A stretch of DNA of 64,000 nt from JBDHWG01 sp046328525 (GTDB lineage Bacteria > Chloroflexota > Anaerolineae > Epilineales > JAHCIE01). This document shows positions 1-8,266 of this stretch, one piece after another. Position numbers and translations under genes: made by a program. Within the stretch, counting starts at the first letter, position 1, and each line of letters begins with the position of its first letter. Where the stretch lies: positions 166,638-230,637 of the forward strand of contig JAXLWK010000011.1 in the NCBI GenBank assembly GCA_046328525.1. The letters are read 5' to 3'. Under the pieces are notes generated by a model. The model saw nothing but the letters and a program-made list of their open reading frames with translations, was not told the DNA's origin and did no database searches.

Positions 1-1242
1 GCGCGAGCCGCCGCCGACTACGTGCACGACGGAGACCGGCCGTCCCTGGACGCACTCGATGAGATCGAGGACGCGGCGGTACTCCAGCGCCAGGCTCTCC
101 AGGATGCAGCGCACCAGGCCGCCGGGTCCGTCGGGCACGCGGCCGCCGCTCTCGACGCACGCGGCGGCGATGCGCGCCGGCATGTCGCCCGGCGCGAGGA
201 AACGCCCGTCGCCGGGCCAGACAAGGGCGGCGAAAGGCGGCGCGCTCTCCGCCAGCGCCGTCAGCTCGGCGTAGGAGTACGTCTGCCCGGCGTGCGCCCA
301 GGCGCGGCGGCACTCCTCGATCAGCCACATGCCCATGATGTTCTTAAGCAGGCGGATCGTGCCGTTGACCCCGCCCTCGTTGGTCAGGTTGGCCGCCAGG
401 CTGGCCGCGCTGATGACCGGCGCCGCCACCTCGACGCCCATCAGCGACCACGTGCCGGAGCTGATGTAGGCGTAGTCGGGGACTTCGGCCGGCACGGCGG
501 CGACCGCAGCGGCGGTGTCGTGGCCGGCGGTGGCGATGACCTGGACGGCCGGTGCGCCCGTCTCGCGCATGACCGACGCCCGCAGTGGGCCGAGCGTCGT
601 CCCCGGCTGGACGATCTTGCCGAACGGGGCCGTCGGGATGCCCAGCCGCTCCAACAGCGGCCACGCCCAATCGCCGGCGACGGGGTTGTAGCACTGGGTC
701 GTGCTGACGATGGTGAACTCGCTGGCCTTCACGCCGGATAGCCAGAAGTTGAGCAGGTCGGGGATGTTCAGGAAGGTGCGGGCGATGCGCAATTGGGGCG
801 CGTTCGCGCGGGCCAGAGCGACGAGCTGGTAGAGACTGTTGAGCTGCATGAACTGGATGCCCGTCTGCGCGTAGATCTCGTCGCGCCCGACGACCTCGAA
901 GGTCGCCTCCAACATGCCATCGGTGCGCGCATCGCGGTAGTGGTACGGGGCGCCGAGCAGGGTATCATCATCGGCCAGGAGACCGAAGTCCACTCCCCAG
1001 GTATCCACCCCGATGCTCGCCAGGCTGCCGCCGGCGCGGTTGGCGGCGAGAGCCAGCCCGCGCCCCATCTCGTCCCAGAGGCGCAGGATGTCCCAGAACA
1101 GGCTGTCGCCGACGCACACCGGGCCGTTGGGGAAGCGGTGGACCTCCTCCAGCGTCAGGTGGTCGTCGTCGAGACGGCCAAGGACGGCGCGGCCGCTCGT
1201 CGCGCCCAGGTCAAAGGCCAGAAACGTCGGCGCAGTCGTCAT
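1..1242 (-). CDS. rhaB: Rhamnulokinase-type FGGY carbohydrate kinase (3' end outside window)
   Basis: ATP-dependent kinase of the FGGY family, predicted to phosphorylate L-rhamnulose or L-fuculose at C1. Reading from the ATG at 1242, the N-terminus has the phosphate-binding motif FDLGATSGRAVLG at about residues 10-22. It is followed by GVDTWGVDFGL, a GHDTAAAVAAVPA segment, YISSGTWSLMG and NLTNEGGVNGTIRLLKN, which are hallmarks of the rhamnulokinase branch. At the window edge the reading frame is still open in the second nucleotide-binding motif (VHVVGGGSR). 414 codons are present of about 480-490 expected. It is the last visible gene of the deoxysugar operon, 35 bp after the isomerase stop. 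Because its partner is a fucose isomerase, the physiological substrate could be L-fuculose; the sequence alone does not settle this. Confidence 0.88.
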   Translation of the reverse strand, partial: MTTAPTFLAFDLGATSGRAVLGRLDDDHLTLEEVHRFPNGPVCVGDSLFWDILRLWDEMGRGLALAANRAGGSLASIGVDTWGVDFGLLADDDTLLGAPYHYRDARTDGMLEATFEVVGRDEIYAQTGIQFMQLNSLYQLVALARANAPQLRIARTFLNIPDLLNFWLSGVKASEFTIVSTTQCYNPVAGDWAWPLLERLGIPTAPFGKIVQPGTTLGPLRASVMRETGAPAVQVIATAGHDTAAAVAAVPAEVPDYAYISSGTWSLMGVEVAAPVISAASLAANLTNEGGVNGTIRLLKNIMGMWLIEECRRAWAHAGQTYSYAELTALAESAPPFAALVWPGDGRFLAPGDMPARIAAACVESGGRVPDGPGGLVRCILESLALEYRRVLDLIECVQGRPVSVVHVVGGGSR

Positions 1243-1277
1243 AGCGTTACCCCCTCCTACCCGACTTGCAATGGCGG

Positions 1278-3083
1278 CTAATACGTCTTGTACAGCGGCC
1301 CGAACGCGGCGCAGGCGCGGTAGTCGGCGCCGACAGGCTCGAGCGCGCCGAAGTGGGTCCACGCGCTGGGCCGGAACACGTCGTCCTCGGCCAGGTTGTG
1401 CATCGTCACCGGGATGCGCAGCATCGCGGCCAACGTGACCAGGTCGGCGCCGATGTGGCCATAGCTGATCGCGCCGTGGTTCGCGCCCCAGTTCGCCATC
1501 ACCGAGTACACGTCGCGGAACGGGCCGCTGCCGCTGACACGCGGGACGAACCAGTGCGTCGGCCACGTCGGGTTCGTGCGCTCGTTGATGACCTCGTGCA
1601 CGGCGGGCGGCAGGTCCACCGTCCAGCCCTCGGCCAGCTGAAGCACCGGGCCAAGCCCCTTGACGATGTTGACGCGGGCCATCGTGACTGGCATCTGGCC
1701 CTCGGTGAGGAAGCCAGACGAGTAGCCGCCGCCGCGGAAGTACTCGGTCATCGCCGGATACCAGGACGTGGCGTCCAGGCAGCCCGCCGCCTCGTCCTCG
1801 GTGATCTCCCAGAACGGCTTCATCACCGGCTGGCCGTCGCGCTTCAGGCGGCCGGTCGCGTCCAGCGTCGCCGCGCCGGAGTTGATGAGGTGGATAATGC
1901 CGTCCTTCGCCAGCCCTTCCAGGGTGTAGCCCGTGACGCGCTTGACGGCGTCGGGGCTCCAGTACGTGCGCACGTCGGCAAAGATCTGCGCCGTGTTGGT
2001 GAGCAGGTAGCCGAACAGCATCGTCGCGCCGTTCAGGCTGTCGTTCTCGGTGGCAAAGACGTAGGGGGCGCGGATGCCGTTCCAGTCAAAGGACGAGTTG
2101 AGGATGGCCTCCATGAAGTCGCCGTTGGGGAAGTGATCGGTCCACTGGCGCTGGCCCTGGAAGCCGCCGACGATGGCGTTGTGGCCGAGCGCCTCCTCGC
2201 CATAGCCCAGCTCGGCCAGGCGGCCATTGCCGACCATCAGGTCGCGGGCGGCGAGGGTCATCTTGACCGAGATCTCCCAGTCCCTGTCCTTCTGCTCGCG
2301 GGTGCGCTCGTAGCCGGGCGCGTTGTACTCGCGACCTTCCTTGCAGTTCGCGTCCGTCCACGCCTTCGCCTTCGCGTACTCGTCCGGGTCGTAGATACCC
2401 TCGTCAATGCGGCGCGTCAGCTCGGTCATGTCAATGGCCTCGACGCGCATCCCCAGGTAACTCTCGAAGAAAGGCTGGTCCACGATGGAGCCGGCGATGC
2501 CCATCGAAGTGCCGCCGATGGACAGGTACGACTTGCCCCGCATCATTGCCACGGCCAGGCCGGCGCGGGCGAAGCGCAGCAGCTTCGCCTGGACATCGGC
2601 CGGAATGTTGGGATCGCCCAGGTCCTGCACATCGTGGCCGTAGATGCTGAAGGCGGGCAGCCCCTTCTGGTTGTGGCCGGCGAGCACGGCGGCCAGGTAG
2701 ACCGCGCCGGGGCGCTCGGTGCCGTTGAAGCCCCAGACGGCCTTCGGCGTCAGCGGGTCCATGTCCATCGTCTCCGAGCCGTAGCACCAGCACGGGGTGA
2801 CGGTAATCGTGCACCCGACGCCGGCGCGGGTGAACTTCTCCGCTGCGGCCGCCGCTTCCGCTACGCCGCCGATGCACGTGTCGGCGATGACGCACTCGAC
2901 CGGCCGCCCGTCCGGGTAGCGCAGATTGGCGCTCAGGAACGCCGCCGTCGCCCACGCCATGCCCATGGTCGGCTCTTCCAGCGACTCGCGGACGCCGCGG
3001 CGTCGCCCATCAATGGCCGGGCGAATGCCGATCTTCGGAAACTCCCCGATCCAGCGCGTCGCGCCCTGCTGTTCTGTAGTCAT
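1278..3083 (-). CDS. fucI: L-fucose isomerase
   Basis: Cytoplasmic ketol isomerase converting L-fucose to L-fuculose (also D-arabinose to D-ribulose in known homologues). The 601-residue length matches the family. The family signature PKIGIRPAIDGRRRGVRESLE lies at about residues 16-36. The three positions equivalent to the catalytic Glu, Asp and metal-binding His of E. coli FucI are kept: ATEND, FADVRTYWSP, and SYGHIGADLVTLAAMLRIP. I chose the ATG at 3083 because GAGGG sits just upstream of it; the GTG at 3098, in frame, overlaps that ribosome binding site. It lies between the mutarotase and kinase genes in the same orientation, so the three form a mutarotation, isomerisation and phosphorylation sequence. 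Confidence 0.95.
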   Translation of the reverse strand: MTTEQQGATRWIGEFPKIGIRPAIDGRRRGVRESLEEPTMGMAWATAAFLSANLRYPDGRPVECVIADTCIGGVAEAAAAAEKFTRAGVGCTITVTPCWCYGSETMDMDPLTPKAVWGFNGTERPGAVYLAAVLAGHNQKGLPAFSIYGHDVQDLGDPNIPADVQAKLLRFARAGLAVAMMRGKSYLSIGGTSMGIAGSIVDQPFFESYLGMRVEAIDMTELTRRIDEGIYDPDEYAKAKAWTDANCKEGREYNAPGYERTREQKDRDWEISVKMTLAARDLMVGNGRLAELGYGEEALGHNAIVGGFQGQRQWTDHFPNGDFMEAILNSSFDWNGIRAPYVFATENDSLNGATMLFGYLLTNTAQIFADVRTYWSPDAVKRVTGYTLEGLAKDGIIHLINSGAATLDATGRLKRDGQPVMKPFWEITEDEAAGCLDATSWYPAMTEYFRGGGYSSGFLTEGQMPVTMARVNIVKGLGPVLQLAEGWTVDLPPAVHEVINERTNPTWPTHWFVPRVSGSGPFRDVYSVMANWGANHGAISYGHIGADLVTLAAMLRIPVTMHNLAEDDVFRPSAWTHFGALEPVGADYRACAAFGPLYKTY

Positions 3084-3150
3084 GCTTTGCACCCTCACAT
3101 TTCAGAGTTTTGAGTGGGAACCTGGACGATATGGGATAGCCGCACCGGCG

Positions 3151-3540
3151 CTACGCCGATGTCAGGATCATGTTCGCGTATTGAATGGTGTCGCCTGTGC
3201 GTATCAGGCCAATGGCCTGCGGAATACGTTTCTTGAACTCCCCGTGCGGCTCATAGACGACCGGCACGCCGGCCATGACGTCGGCGAAGCGCTGACGCAC
3301 CAACGGCGTGTTGTTGTCCACGAACTCGGCGGCCATGGTAATGTTGCCGATGACGTAGTTGGCGCGGATCGCCGTCAGCACCTGGAGCACCGTCGGCACG
3401 TCGTCCACCAGGGAGATGTCAACGGTTTCGATGGTGGGCCAGAACGGAAATCCGCGGTCCGCGATGACGAGCGTATTGGTGTGGCGCACGCGGGCCAGCA
3501 GGCCGGCGATGTGCGGGTTCAGGATGCCGCTGATGAGCAT
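3151..3540 (-). CDS. RbsD/FucU family sugar mutarotase
   Basis: 129-residue member of the RbsD/FucU family, whose members interconvert the alpha/beta or pyranose/furanose forms of ribose or fucose. The whole protein aligns with the family: MLISGILNPHIAGLLARV at the start, the conserved HTNTLVIADRGFPFWP segment carrying the catalytic His and Asp, and a C-terminal TGDTIQYANMILTSA. Its position between the ABC binding protein and fucose isomerase argues for L-fucose mutarotase (FucU) activity rather than D-ribose pyranase. The sequence itself does not separate the two. It is 31 bp downstream of a strong hairpin that follows the binding-protein gene, so it may be expressed at a lower level than that gene. 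Confidence 0.88.
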   Translation of the reverse strand: MLISGILNPHIAGLLARVRHTNTLVIADRGFPFWPTIETVDISLVDDVPTVLQVLTAIRANYVIGNITMAAEFVDNNTPLVRQRFADVMAGVPVVYEPHGEFKKRIPQAIGLIRTGDTIQYANMILTSA

Positions 3541-3571
3541 GAGGCCCTCGTTCCGAAGGCAGTATGGTGGA

Positions 3572-3608
3572 AAGAGGGGCTGCCCAGGTCAGCCGGGCAG
3601 CCCCTCTT
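3572..3608 (-). terminator. Perfect 14-bp inverted repeat between binding-protein and mutarotase genes
   Basis: Positions 3572-3585 and 3595-3608 are exact reverse complements (arms AAGAGGGGCTGCCC), with a 9-nt loop. It lies 26 nt after the stop of the ABC binding-protein gene and before the RbsD/FucU gene. There is no clear T-run on the minus-strand side, so it may be a partial terminator or an mRNA 3'-end stabiliser. Such hairpins are known in sugar ABC operons, where the binding protein is made in excess. Confidence 0.75.
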
Positions 3609-3634
3609 CGCGCCTTGAGGCTGCGTACCGCGTC

Positions 3635-4666
3635 TTACTGGTACAGCACAGCCTTGATCTCAGGGTTGTCTACGTTGGTCTTGTCGTACCACTTGAAGCC
3701 GGTATCAATGTTCTTGTCCACAGGCTGCTTGTTGATGGCCTTGACCGCGGCCTCGACGCACTTGTAGCCGATGCCGATGGGGTCCTGGGTGATAGCGCCG
3801 GCCTCGACACCGCTCTTGATGGCGTCAATCTGCTGCTTGCCGGAGTCGTAGCCGATGACCACGATCTTGCCGTCCTTCTTCAGCTCCTTCACCGCGTTGA
3901 GCACGCCGATGATCGAACCCTCGTTCGCGCCGAAGAAGCCCTTGAGGTTGGGGTGCGCCTGGACGATCGCCTTCGCCAGGTCGGTGGACTTGAGCTGGTC
4001 GCCGCCGCCGTACTGGATGTCCACGATCTTGATGTTGGGGTACTTGCTCTTGATCTGGTTCACGAAGCCGTCGCGGCGGTCAATGCCCGTGCGGCTGGTC
4101 TGGTCGTGAACGATCACCGCAACTTCGCCCTCATTGTTGATGAGCGCGGCCATCTTGTCGGCAGCCGCCGCCGCCGCCTTGAGGTTGTCCGTCGCGGCCG
4201 TCGCCACCGGGATGTCGCTGTCCACGCCCGAGTCGAAGCCGATGATCGGGATACCCTGGTCCTTGGCCTTCTGGAGCAGCGGGATAGCGGCCTTGGAGTC
4301 GAGAGCGGCGAAGCAGATGGCAGCCGGCTTCTTGTCAATCGCCGCCTGGAGCATCTCGATCTGCTTGTCCACCTGGGACTCGTTCTCCGGCCCCTCGAAC
4401 GTAATCTTGACGTTCTTGTCCTTGGCGGCCTGCTCCGAGCCTTGCTTCACAGCCTGCCAGAACTGGTGCTGGAAGCCCTTGGAGATGACGGGGATATACG
4501 GCTGCGCGCCGCCGGCGGGGGCCGCCTGCCCTGCGGCCGGCGCCGCGGTTGCCGCGGGCGCGGCCGGCTGCGAGGCCGTGGGGGCCGGCGCGCCGCCGCA
4601 CGCCGCGATGACCACGCCCAGGATGAGCAGGCCGGCAATGCTGACGAGTAACCACCGAGATTTCAT
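3635..4666 (-). CDS. Sugar ABC transporter substrate-binding lipoprotein (RbsB type)
   Basis: Extracytoplasmic binding protein that delivers a monosaccharide to the adjacent permease. The 343-residue product starts with a lipoprotein signal peptide; the lipobox ends at Cys23 (VVIAACGG). A linker of about 30 residues rich in Ala, Pro, Thr and Gln follows, then a type-1 periplasmic binding fold. Family features include ISKGFQHQFWQAVKQG, AAICFAALDSKAAIPLL, IPIIGFDSGVDSD, IGYDSGKQQIDAIKSG and GAITQDPIGIGYKCVEAAVKA. AAAGGAG is 8 nt before the ATG. The operon context (fucose isomerase, mutarotase, sugar kinase) suggests L-fucose or L-rhamnose as ligand. Homologues include binding proteins for ribose, rhamnose and autoinducer-2, so the ligand is an inference. 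Confidence 0.9.
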   Translation of the reverse strand: MKSRWLLVSIAGLLILGVVIAACGGAPAPTASQPAAPAATAAPAAGQAAPAGGAQPYIPVISKGFQHQFWQAVKQGSEQAAKDKNVKITFEGPENESQVDKQIEMLQAAIDKKPAAICFAALDSKAAIPLLQKAKDQGIPIIGFDSGVDSDIPVATAATDNLKAAAAAADKMAALINNEGEVAVIVHDQTSRTGIDRRDGFVNQIKSKYPNIKIVDIQYGGGDQLKSTDLAKAIVQAHPNLKGFFGANEGSIIGVLNAVKELKKDGKIVVIGYDSGKQQIDAIKSGVEAGAITQDPIGIGYKCVEAAVKAINKQPVDKNIDTGFKWYDKTNVDNPEIKAVLYQ

Positions 4667-4750
4667 GTTGGTTCTCCTTTTCTCACGTGAGACGGGTGGG
4701 TATGTCGAAGCTCCACATTGGAGCGCTCAACCAAACGCAACGCGCAGGTG

Positions 4751-5740
4751 TTACCTGCGCTGGCGGCGCACGATGTCCAGGTACACGGCCAGGATCACGA
4801 TGACGCCGGTGACGACGATCTGCCACTCCTGCGGCACCGACATGATGCGCAGGCCGTTGGTCAGGGTGCTGATGAGGAACGCGCCGATGACCGTCCCCAG
4901 GATGGTGCCCTCGCCGCCGCTCAGGGACGTGCCGCCGATGACCGCCGCGGCGATGGCGTCCAGCTCGTACCCCGCGCCGAGGGAGGGCTGCGCCGAGTTC
5001 AGGCGCGCGGCGATCATGACACCGCCGAGACCGGCGAACGTGCTACACAGGGTGAAGACAGCGGTCTTCCAGCGGATCGTGTTGACGCCGGAGAGGCGCG
5101 TCGCCTCCTCGTTACTGCCGAGGGCGAACGTATAGCGGCCGAGAATGGTGCGGTTCAGGATAAAGCCGGCGACAATGGCTGCCAGGAACATGACCAGCAC
5201 GGCGTTGGGGATGTCGAGGCCCGGAATGACCGTGCCGATGACCGACCCCATCGCCAACTCGCGGAAGATGGGTGTATCGTTGAAGTAGATCGGCTTCAGG
5301 TTGGAGAAGATGAGCGCCAGGCCGCGGGCGATGTAGAACATGCCGAGGGTGGCGATGAACGGCGGCACCTTCATCCGCGAGACCACCGTGCCGTTGACGA
5401 ACCCGGCGAGCGTGCCTGTCAGGATGCCGACCAGGATGCCGATCGGTATCGGCAGGCCCAGGTTGGTGACGGCCACGCCTGTCATGACGGCGGCGAGGGT
5501 CATCACTGTACCGACGGACAGGTCAATGCCGCCGGCGATGATGACGAAGGTCACACCGATCGCCAGCACGCCGTTGACGGACGTCGCCAGCAGGATGCCG
5601 ATGATGTTATCGAACTGGAGGAAGTTCGGCGACGCGATGGAAAAGAAGATGAAAATGACGATCAATGCGGCGAACGCCAGCACTCTCTGAATCGCGTCGG
5701 AGCGGAAGATAGACCGCCTCTGGGTCATTGTCGCTTGCAT
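4751..5740 (-). CDS. Sugar ABC transporter permease (RbsC type)
   Basis: 329-residue integral membrane protein of the branched-chain/ribose permease family, forming the membrane channel of the importer. Hydrophobic segments run through the whole length. The family signature is clear: IIAGGIDLSVGTVMTLAAVM near residues 65-84, VNGTVVSRMKVPPFIATLGMFYIARG, and GYELDAIAAAVIGGTSLSGGEGTILGT near residue 260. The C-terminus (LDIVRRQRR) is positively charged, as is usual for the family. A second ATG lies at 5728, so the exact start is not fixed. It follows the ATPase gene by 14 bp and precedes the binding-protein gene by 84 bp, the common ATPase-permease-binding protein order. Confidence 0.93.
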   Translation of the reverse strand: MQATMTQRRSIFRSDAIQRVLAFAALIVIFIFFSIASPNFLQFDNIIGILLATSVNGVLAIGVTFVIIAGGIDLSVGTVMTLAAVMTGVAVTNLGLPIPIGILVGILTGTLAGFVNGTVVSRMKVPPFIATLGMFYIARGLALIFSNLKPIYFNDTPIFRELAMGSVIGTVIPGLDIPNAVLVMFLAAIVAGFILNRTILGRYTFALGSNEEATRLSGVNTIRWKTAVFTLCSTFAGLGGVMIAARLNSAQPSLGAGYELDAIAAAVIGGTSLSGGEGTILGTVIGAFLISTLTNGLRIMSVPQEWQIVVTGVIVILAVYLDIVRRQRR

Positions 5741-5754
5741 CTCTCAGCATCCTT

Positions 5755-7290
5755 TCAAGAGTTAGTCTCGGCTCCGGCGTTCGCGACTACGGCCGAGGTG
5801 CGCTGAGTCGCCAGGCGCATGATGCTCTCCTGGGTCGCCTCGCTGCTACTCAGCTCCCCCGTGATGCGGCCCTCGCACATCACGATGATGCGGTGGCTCA
5901 TGCGCAGGACCTCCGGCAATTCCGACGAGATCATGATGATGGACTTGCCCTGCTGCGCGAGGTTGTTCAAGAGCTTGTAAATCTCGCTCTTCGCGCCGAC
6001 GTCAATGCCGCGCGTCGGCTCGTCGAAGATGAGAATGTCGGTGTTGGCGTCCAGCCACTTGCCGATGATGACTTTCTGCTGGTTGCCGCCCGACAGGTTG
6101 CGCACCTTCTGCTGCAAGCCCGGCGTCTTGATCGCCAGGGCATCCACCGCCTTCTGGGCGGCGACGCGCGTCTGCCCGGTGTTGACCACCGTCCCCCCCA
6201 GCAGGTAGCGATTCAGCGTCGCCATGACCACGTTGTCCGCGATGTCCATGCCCAGCACCACGCCATACCGCTTGCGGTCCTCCGACAGATAGCTGATGCC
6301 GTGCCGGACGGCGTCGCCCGGGCTGTGAATCTCAACGCGCTGGCCCTTGACGTAGATCTCGCCCGAGTCCAGGCGGTCGGCGCCGAAGATCGCGCGCCCC
6401 ACCTCCGTCCGCCCCGCGCCCACCAGCCCGGCGAAGCCCAGGATCTCGCCCTTCTTGAGCTGGAAGCTCACATCCTTGATCGCCCGGCCCCGATTCAGGC
6501 CCTTGACTTCCAGCACAACTTCCTGGCTCGGGTTCTCCGGCAGCTCCGGCGTGGACTCGTAGATCGTGCGGCCAACCATCATGCTGATGATGTCGTCAAT
6601 GCTCGCGCTCGCCGTCGGAACCGTGGCGACGTACTGGCCGTCGCGCATCACCGTCACCCGGTCGGAGATCTGCTTCAGCTCTTCGAGCCGATGGGAGATG
6701 TGGACGATGCCAACGCCCTGGGCGCGCAAGTCGCGGATGATGCGGAACAGGTCGTCAATCTCGATGTCGGTGAGCGGCGCCGTCGGCTCGTCCATGATGA
6801 GGACGTCGGAGTTGAACGACAACGCCTTGGCGATCTCGACCATCTGCTGCTTGGCGACCGTCAGGTCCGCCACCTTCACACGCGGGTCCAGCTCCAGGTT
6901 CATCGCCTTGAACAGGGCCTGCGCCTTGGCGTTGATGGCGCGGTCGTCGAGCATGAACCCGCCACCGCGCGGCTCGCGGCCGATGAAGATGTTCTGCGCC
7001 ACGGTCAGGTGCTGCATGAGGTTCAGCTCCTGGTGGACCATGCTGATGCCCAGGTCCTGCGCCTCGCGCGGCCGCGTGATGTTGACTTCCTTGCCCTTGT
7101 AGACGATCCGCCCGGCGTCCTTGGTGTAGATGCCGGAGAGGATCTTCATCATGGTAGACTTCCCCGCGCCATTCTCCCCGACCAGGGCGTGAATCTCGCC
7201 CGGCATCAGCTCGAACCGGGCATTGTTCAGGGCGTGAACGCCGGGGAACGACTTATCAATGCCTTCCATCAACACCAGCGCGTCGGCCAT
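5755..7290 (-). CDS. Sugar ABC transporter ATPase with two nucleotide-binding domains (RbsA/MglA type)
   Basis: 511-residue cytoplasmic ATPase that powers the ribose-type importer. Two ABC domains lie in tandem. The first has a complete Walker A (GENGAGKST), a degenerate signature (LTVAKQQMVEIAKAL) and Walker B (VLIMDEPTAPL). The second has the altered Walker A typical of this subfamily (GLVGAGRTEV), a full signature (LSGGNQQKVIIGKWL) and Walker B (ILIFDEPTRGIDVG). Such asymmetry is normal for RbsA, MglA and AraG. The start ATG at 7290 lies 10 nt after the aldo-keto reductase stop, which indicates co-transcription. The substrate is inferred only from the neighbouring fucose and rhamnulose genes. 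Confidence 0.95.
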   Translation of the reverse strand: MADALVLMEGIDKSFPGVHALNNARFELMPGEIHALVGENGAGKSTMMKILSGIYTKDAGRIVYKGKEVNITRPREAQDLGISMVHQELNLMQHLTVAQNIFIGREPRGGGFMLDDRAINAKAQALFKAMNLELDPRVKVADLTVAKQQMVEIAKALSFNSDVLIMDEPTAPLTDIEIDDLFRIIRDLRAQGVGIVHISHRLEELKQISDRVTVMRDGQYVATVPTASASIDDIISMMVGRTIYESTPELPENPSQEVVLEVKGLNRGRAIKDVSFQLKKGEILGFAGLVGAGRTEVGRAIFGADRLDSGEIYVKGQRVEIHSPGDAVRHGISYLSEDRKRYGVVLGMDIADNVVMATLNRYLLGGTVVNTGQTRVAAQKAVDALAIKTPGLQQKVRNLSGGNQQKVIIGKWLDANTDILIFDEPTRGIDVGAKSEIYKLLNNLAQQGKSIIMISSELPEVLRMSHRIIVMCEGRITGELSSSEATQESIMRLATQRTSAVVANAGAETNS

Positions 7291-7300
7291 GCCTCACCTC

Positions 7301-8230
7301 TCAGTTATTCTCGGCCTTCCCACTCGGCCACGTCCAGTTGTGGATCGGCGCTAGAATCCTCTGCACCTCGGCCAGCAGCGCCTCATCCAGCGGCTCCTCG
7401 ACCCACCGCACGTTCTTCTCGATGTTGGCCGGGTTCGCCGTCCCCACCAGCGTCGTCGGAATGTCCCTGTGGGCGACGCTGAACTGGACGGCCAGCTTGG
7501 CGATGTCCACGCCCTGCTCGCGGCAGAAGGCAGCGGCGCGCGCGCACGTCGCCCTGATTTCCTCCGACGCCGGATGCCAGTCCGGGGTTCCACGCTGCGT
7601 TAGCAGCCCCATGCCCAGGGGCGAGGCGTTGATGACGCCGACGCCCTTCGCCTGGAGATAAGGCAGCAAGTCGGCCAGCGAGGTGTCGTTTAGCTCGTAG
7701 TGGCAGTAGGAGAGGATCGTGTCCAGGTCGGTGCGGTCGAGGACGTAGCGGAAGACGTTCAACGGGAGGCCGGTGACGCCGACGAAGCGCACCTTGCCCT
7801 GCGCCTGGAGCCGCCGCAGCGCCGGGAGCGTCTCCTCGACCACCTGGTCCAGGGAGCCGAACTCGATGTCGTGGCACTCGATGATGTCAATATGCTCGAC
7901 GCCCAGGCGTCCCAGGCTCTCGTCCACGCTGGCCGTCACACGCTCGGCCGAGAAATCGAACTCATCCGCCCCGTAGCGCCCCACCTTGGTCGCCAGGATG
8001 TAGCGGTCGCGGGCGATGCCCTGCAAGGCGCGTCCCAGCACCGTCTCGGCTTTTGTCAGGCCATAGTAGGGCGACACATCAATCAGATTGATGCCGAGGT
8101 CCAGCGCCACCGGCACGGTGCGCATGGCCTCAGTCTCGTCAATGGCGTGGAAGACGCCGCCGAGGGACGACGCGCCGAAACTGAGCGCAGAGACTCTTAA
8201 CCCCGTTGTACCGAGTTCCCGGTATTCCAT
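7301..8230 (-). CDS. Aldo-keto reductase, probable L-fucose/aldose 1-dehydrogenase
   Basis: 309-residue NAD(P)-dependent oxidoreductase of the AKR superfamily. The TIM-barrel start (ELGTTGLRVSALSFGASSLGG) and the catalytic tetrad are present: Asp51 and Tyr55/56 in NLIDVSPYYG, Lys82 in LATKVGR, and the His in IIECHDIE. The C-terminal coenzyme region contains TTLVGTANPANIEKNV. The overall pattern resembles the branch with L-galactose dehydrogenase and bacterial D-threo-aldose (L-fucose) 1-dehydrogenase. In this operon it would open an oxidative route from L-fucose to the lactone, beside the isomerase-kinase route. It sits between the regulator (36 bp) and the ATPase (10 bp). The exact substrate is an inference. 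Confidence 0.85.
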   Translation of the reverse strand: MEYRELGTTGLRVSALSFGASSLGGVFHAIDETEAMRTVPVALDLGINLIDVSPYYGLTKAETVLGRALQGIARDRYILATKVGRYGADEFDFSAERVTASVDESLGRLGVEHIDIIECHDIEFGSLDQVVEETLPALRRLQAQGKVRFVGVTGLPLNVFRYVLDRTDLDTILSYCHYELNDTSLADLLPYLQAKGVGVINASPLGMGLLTQRGTPDWHPASEEIRATCARAAAFCREQGVDIAKLAVQFSVAHRDIPTTLVGTANPANIEKNVRWVEEPLDEALLAEVQRILAPIHNWTWPSGKAENN

Positions 8231-8266
8231 CGCGTTCCTACCGTCGGGCGATCGCGGCCCGTTTCG

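Noticed and set aside
1266..3113. A 615-codon plus-strand frame opposite fucI
   Set aside because: It mirrors the fucose isomerase gene on the other strand, contains no recognisable motif, and is due to high GC with few stop codons.
3359..4651. Plus-strand frame opposite the sugar-binding lipoprotein gene
   Set aside because: The minus strand has a lipoprotein signal and full family pattern; the plus frame has none.
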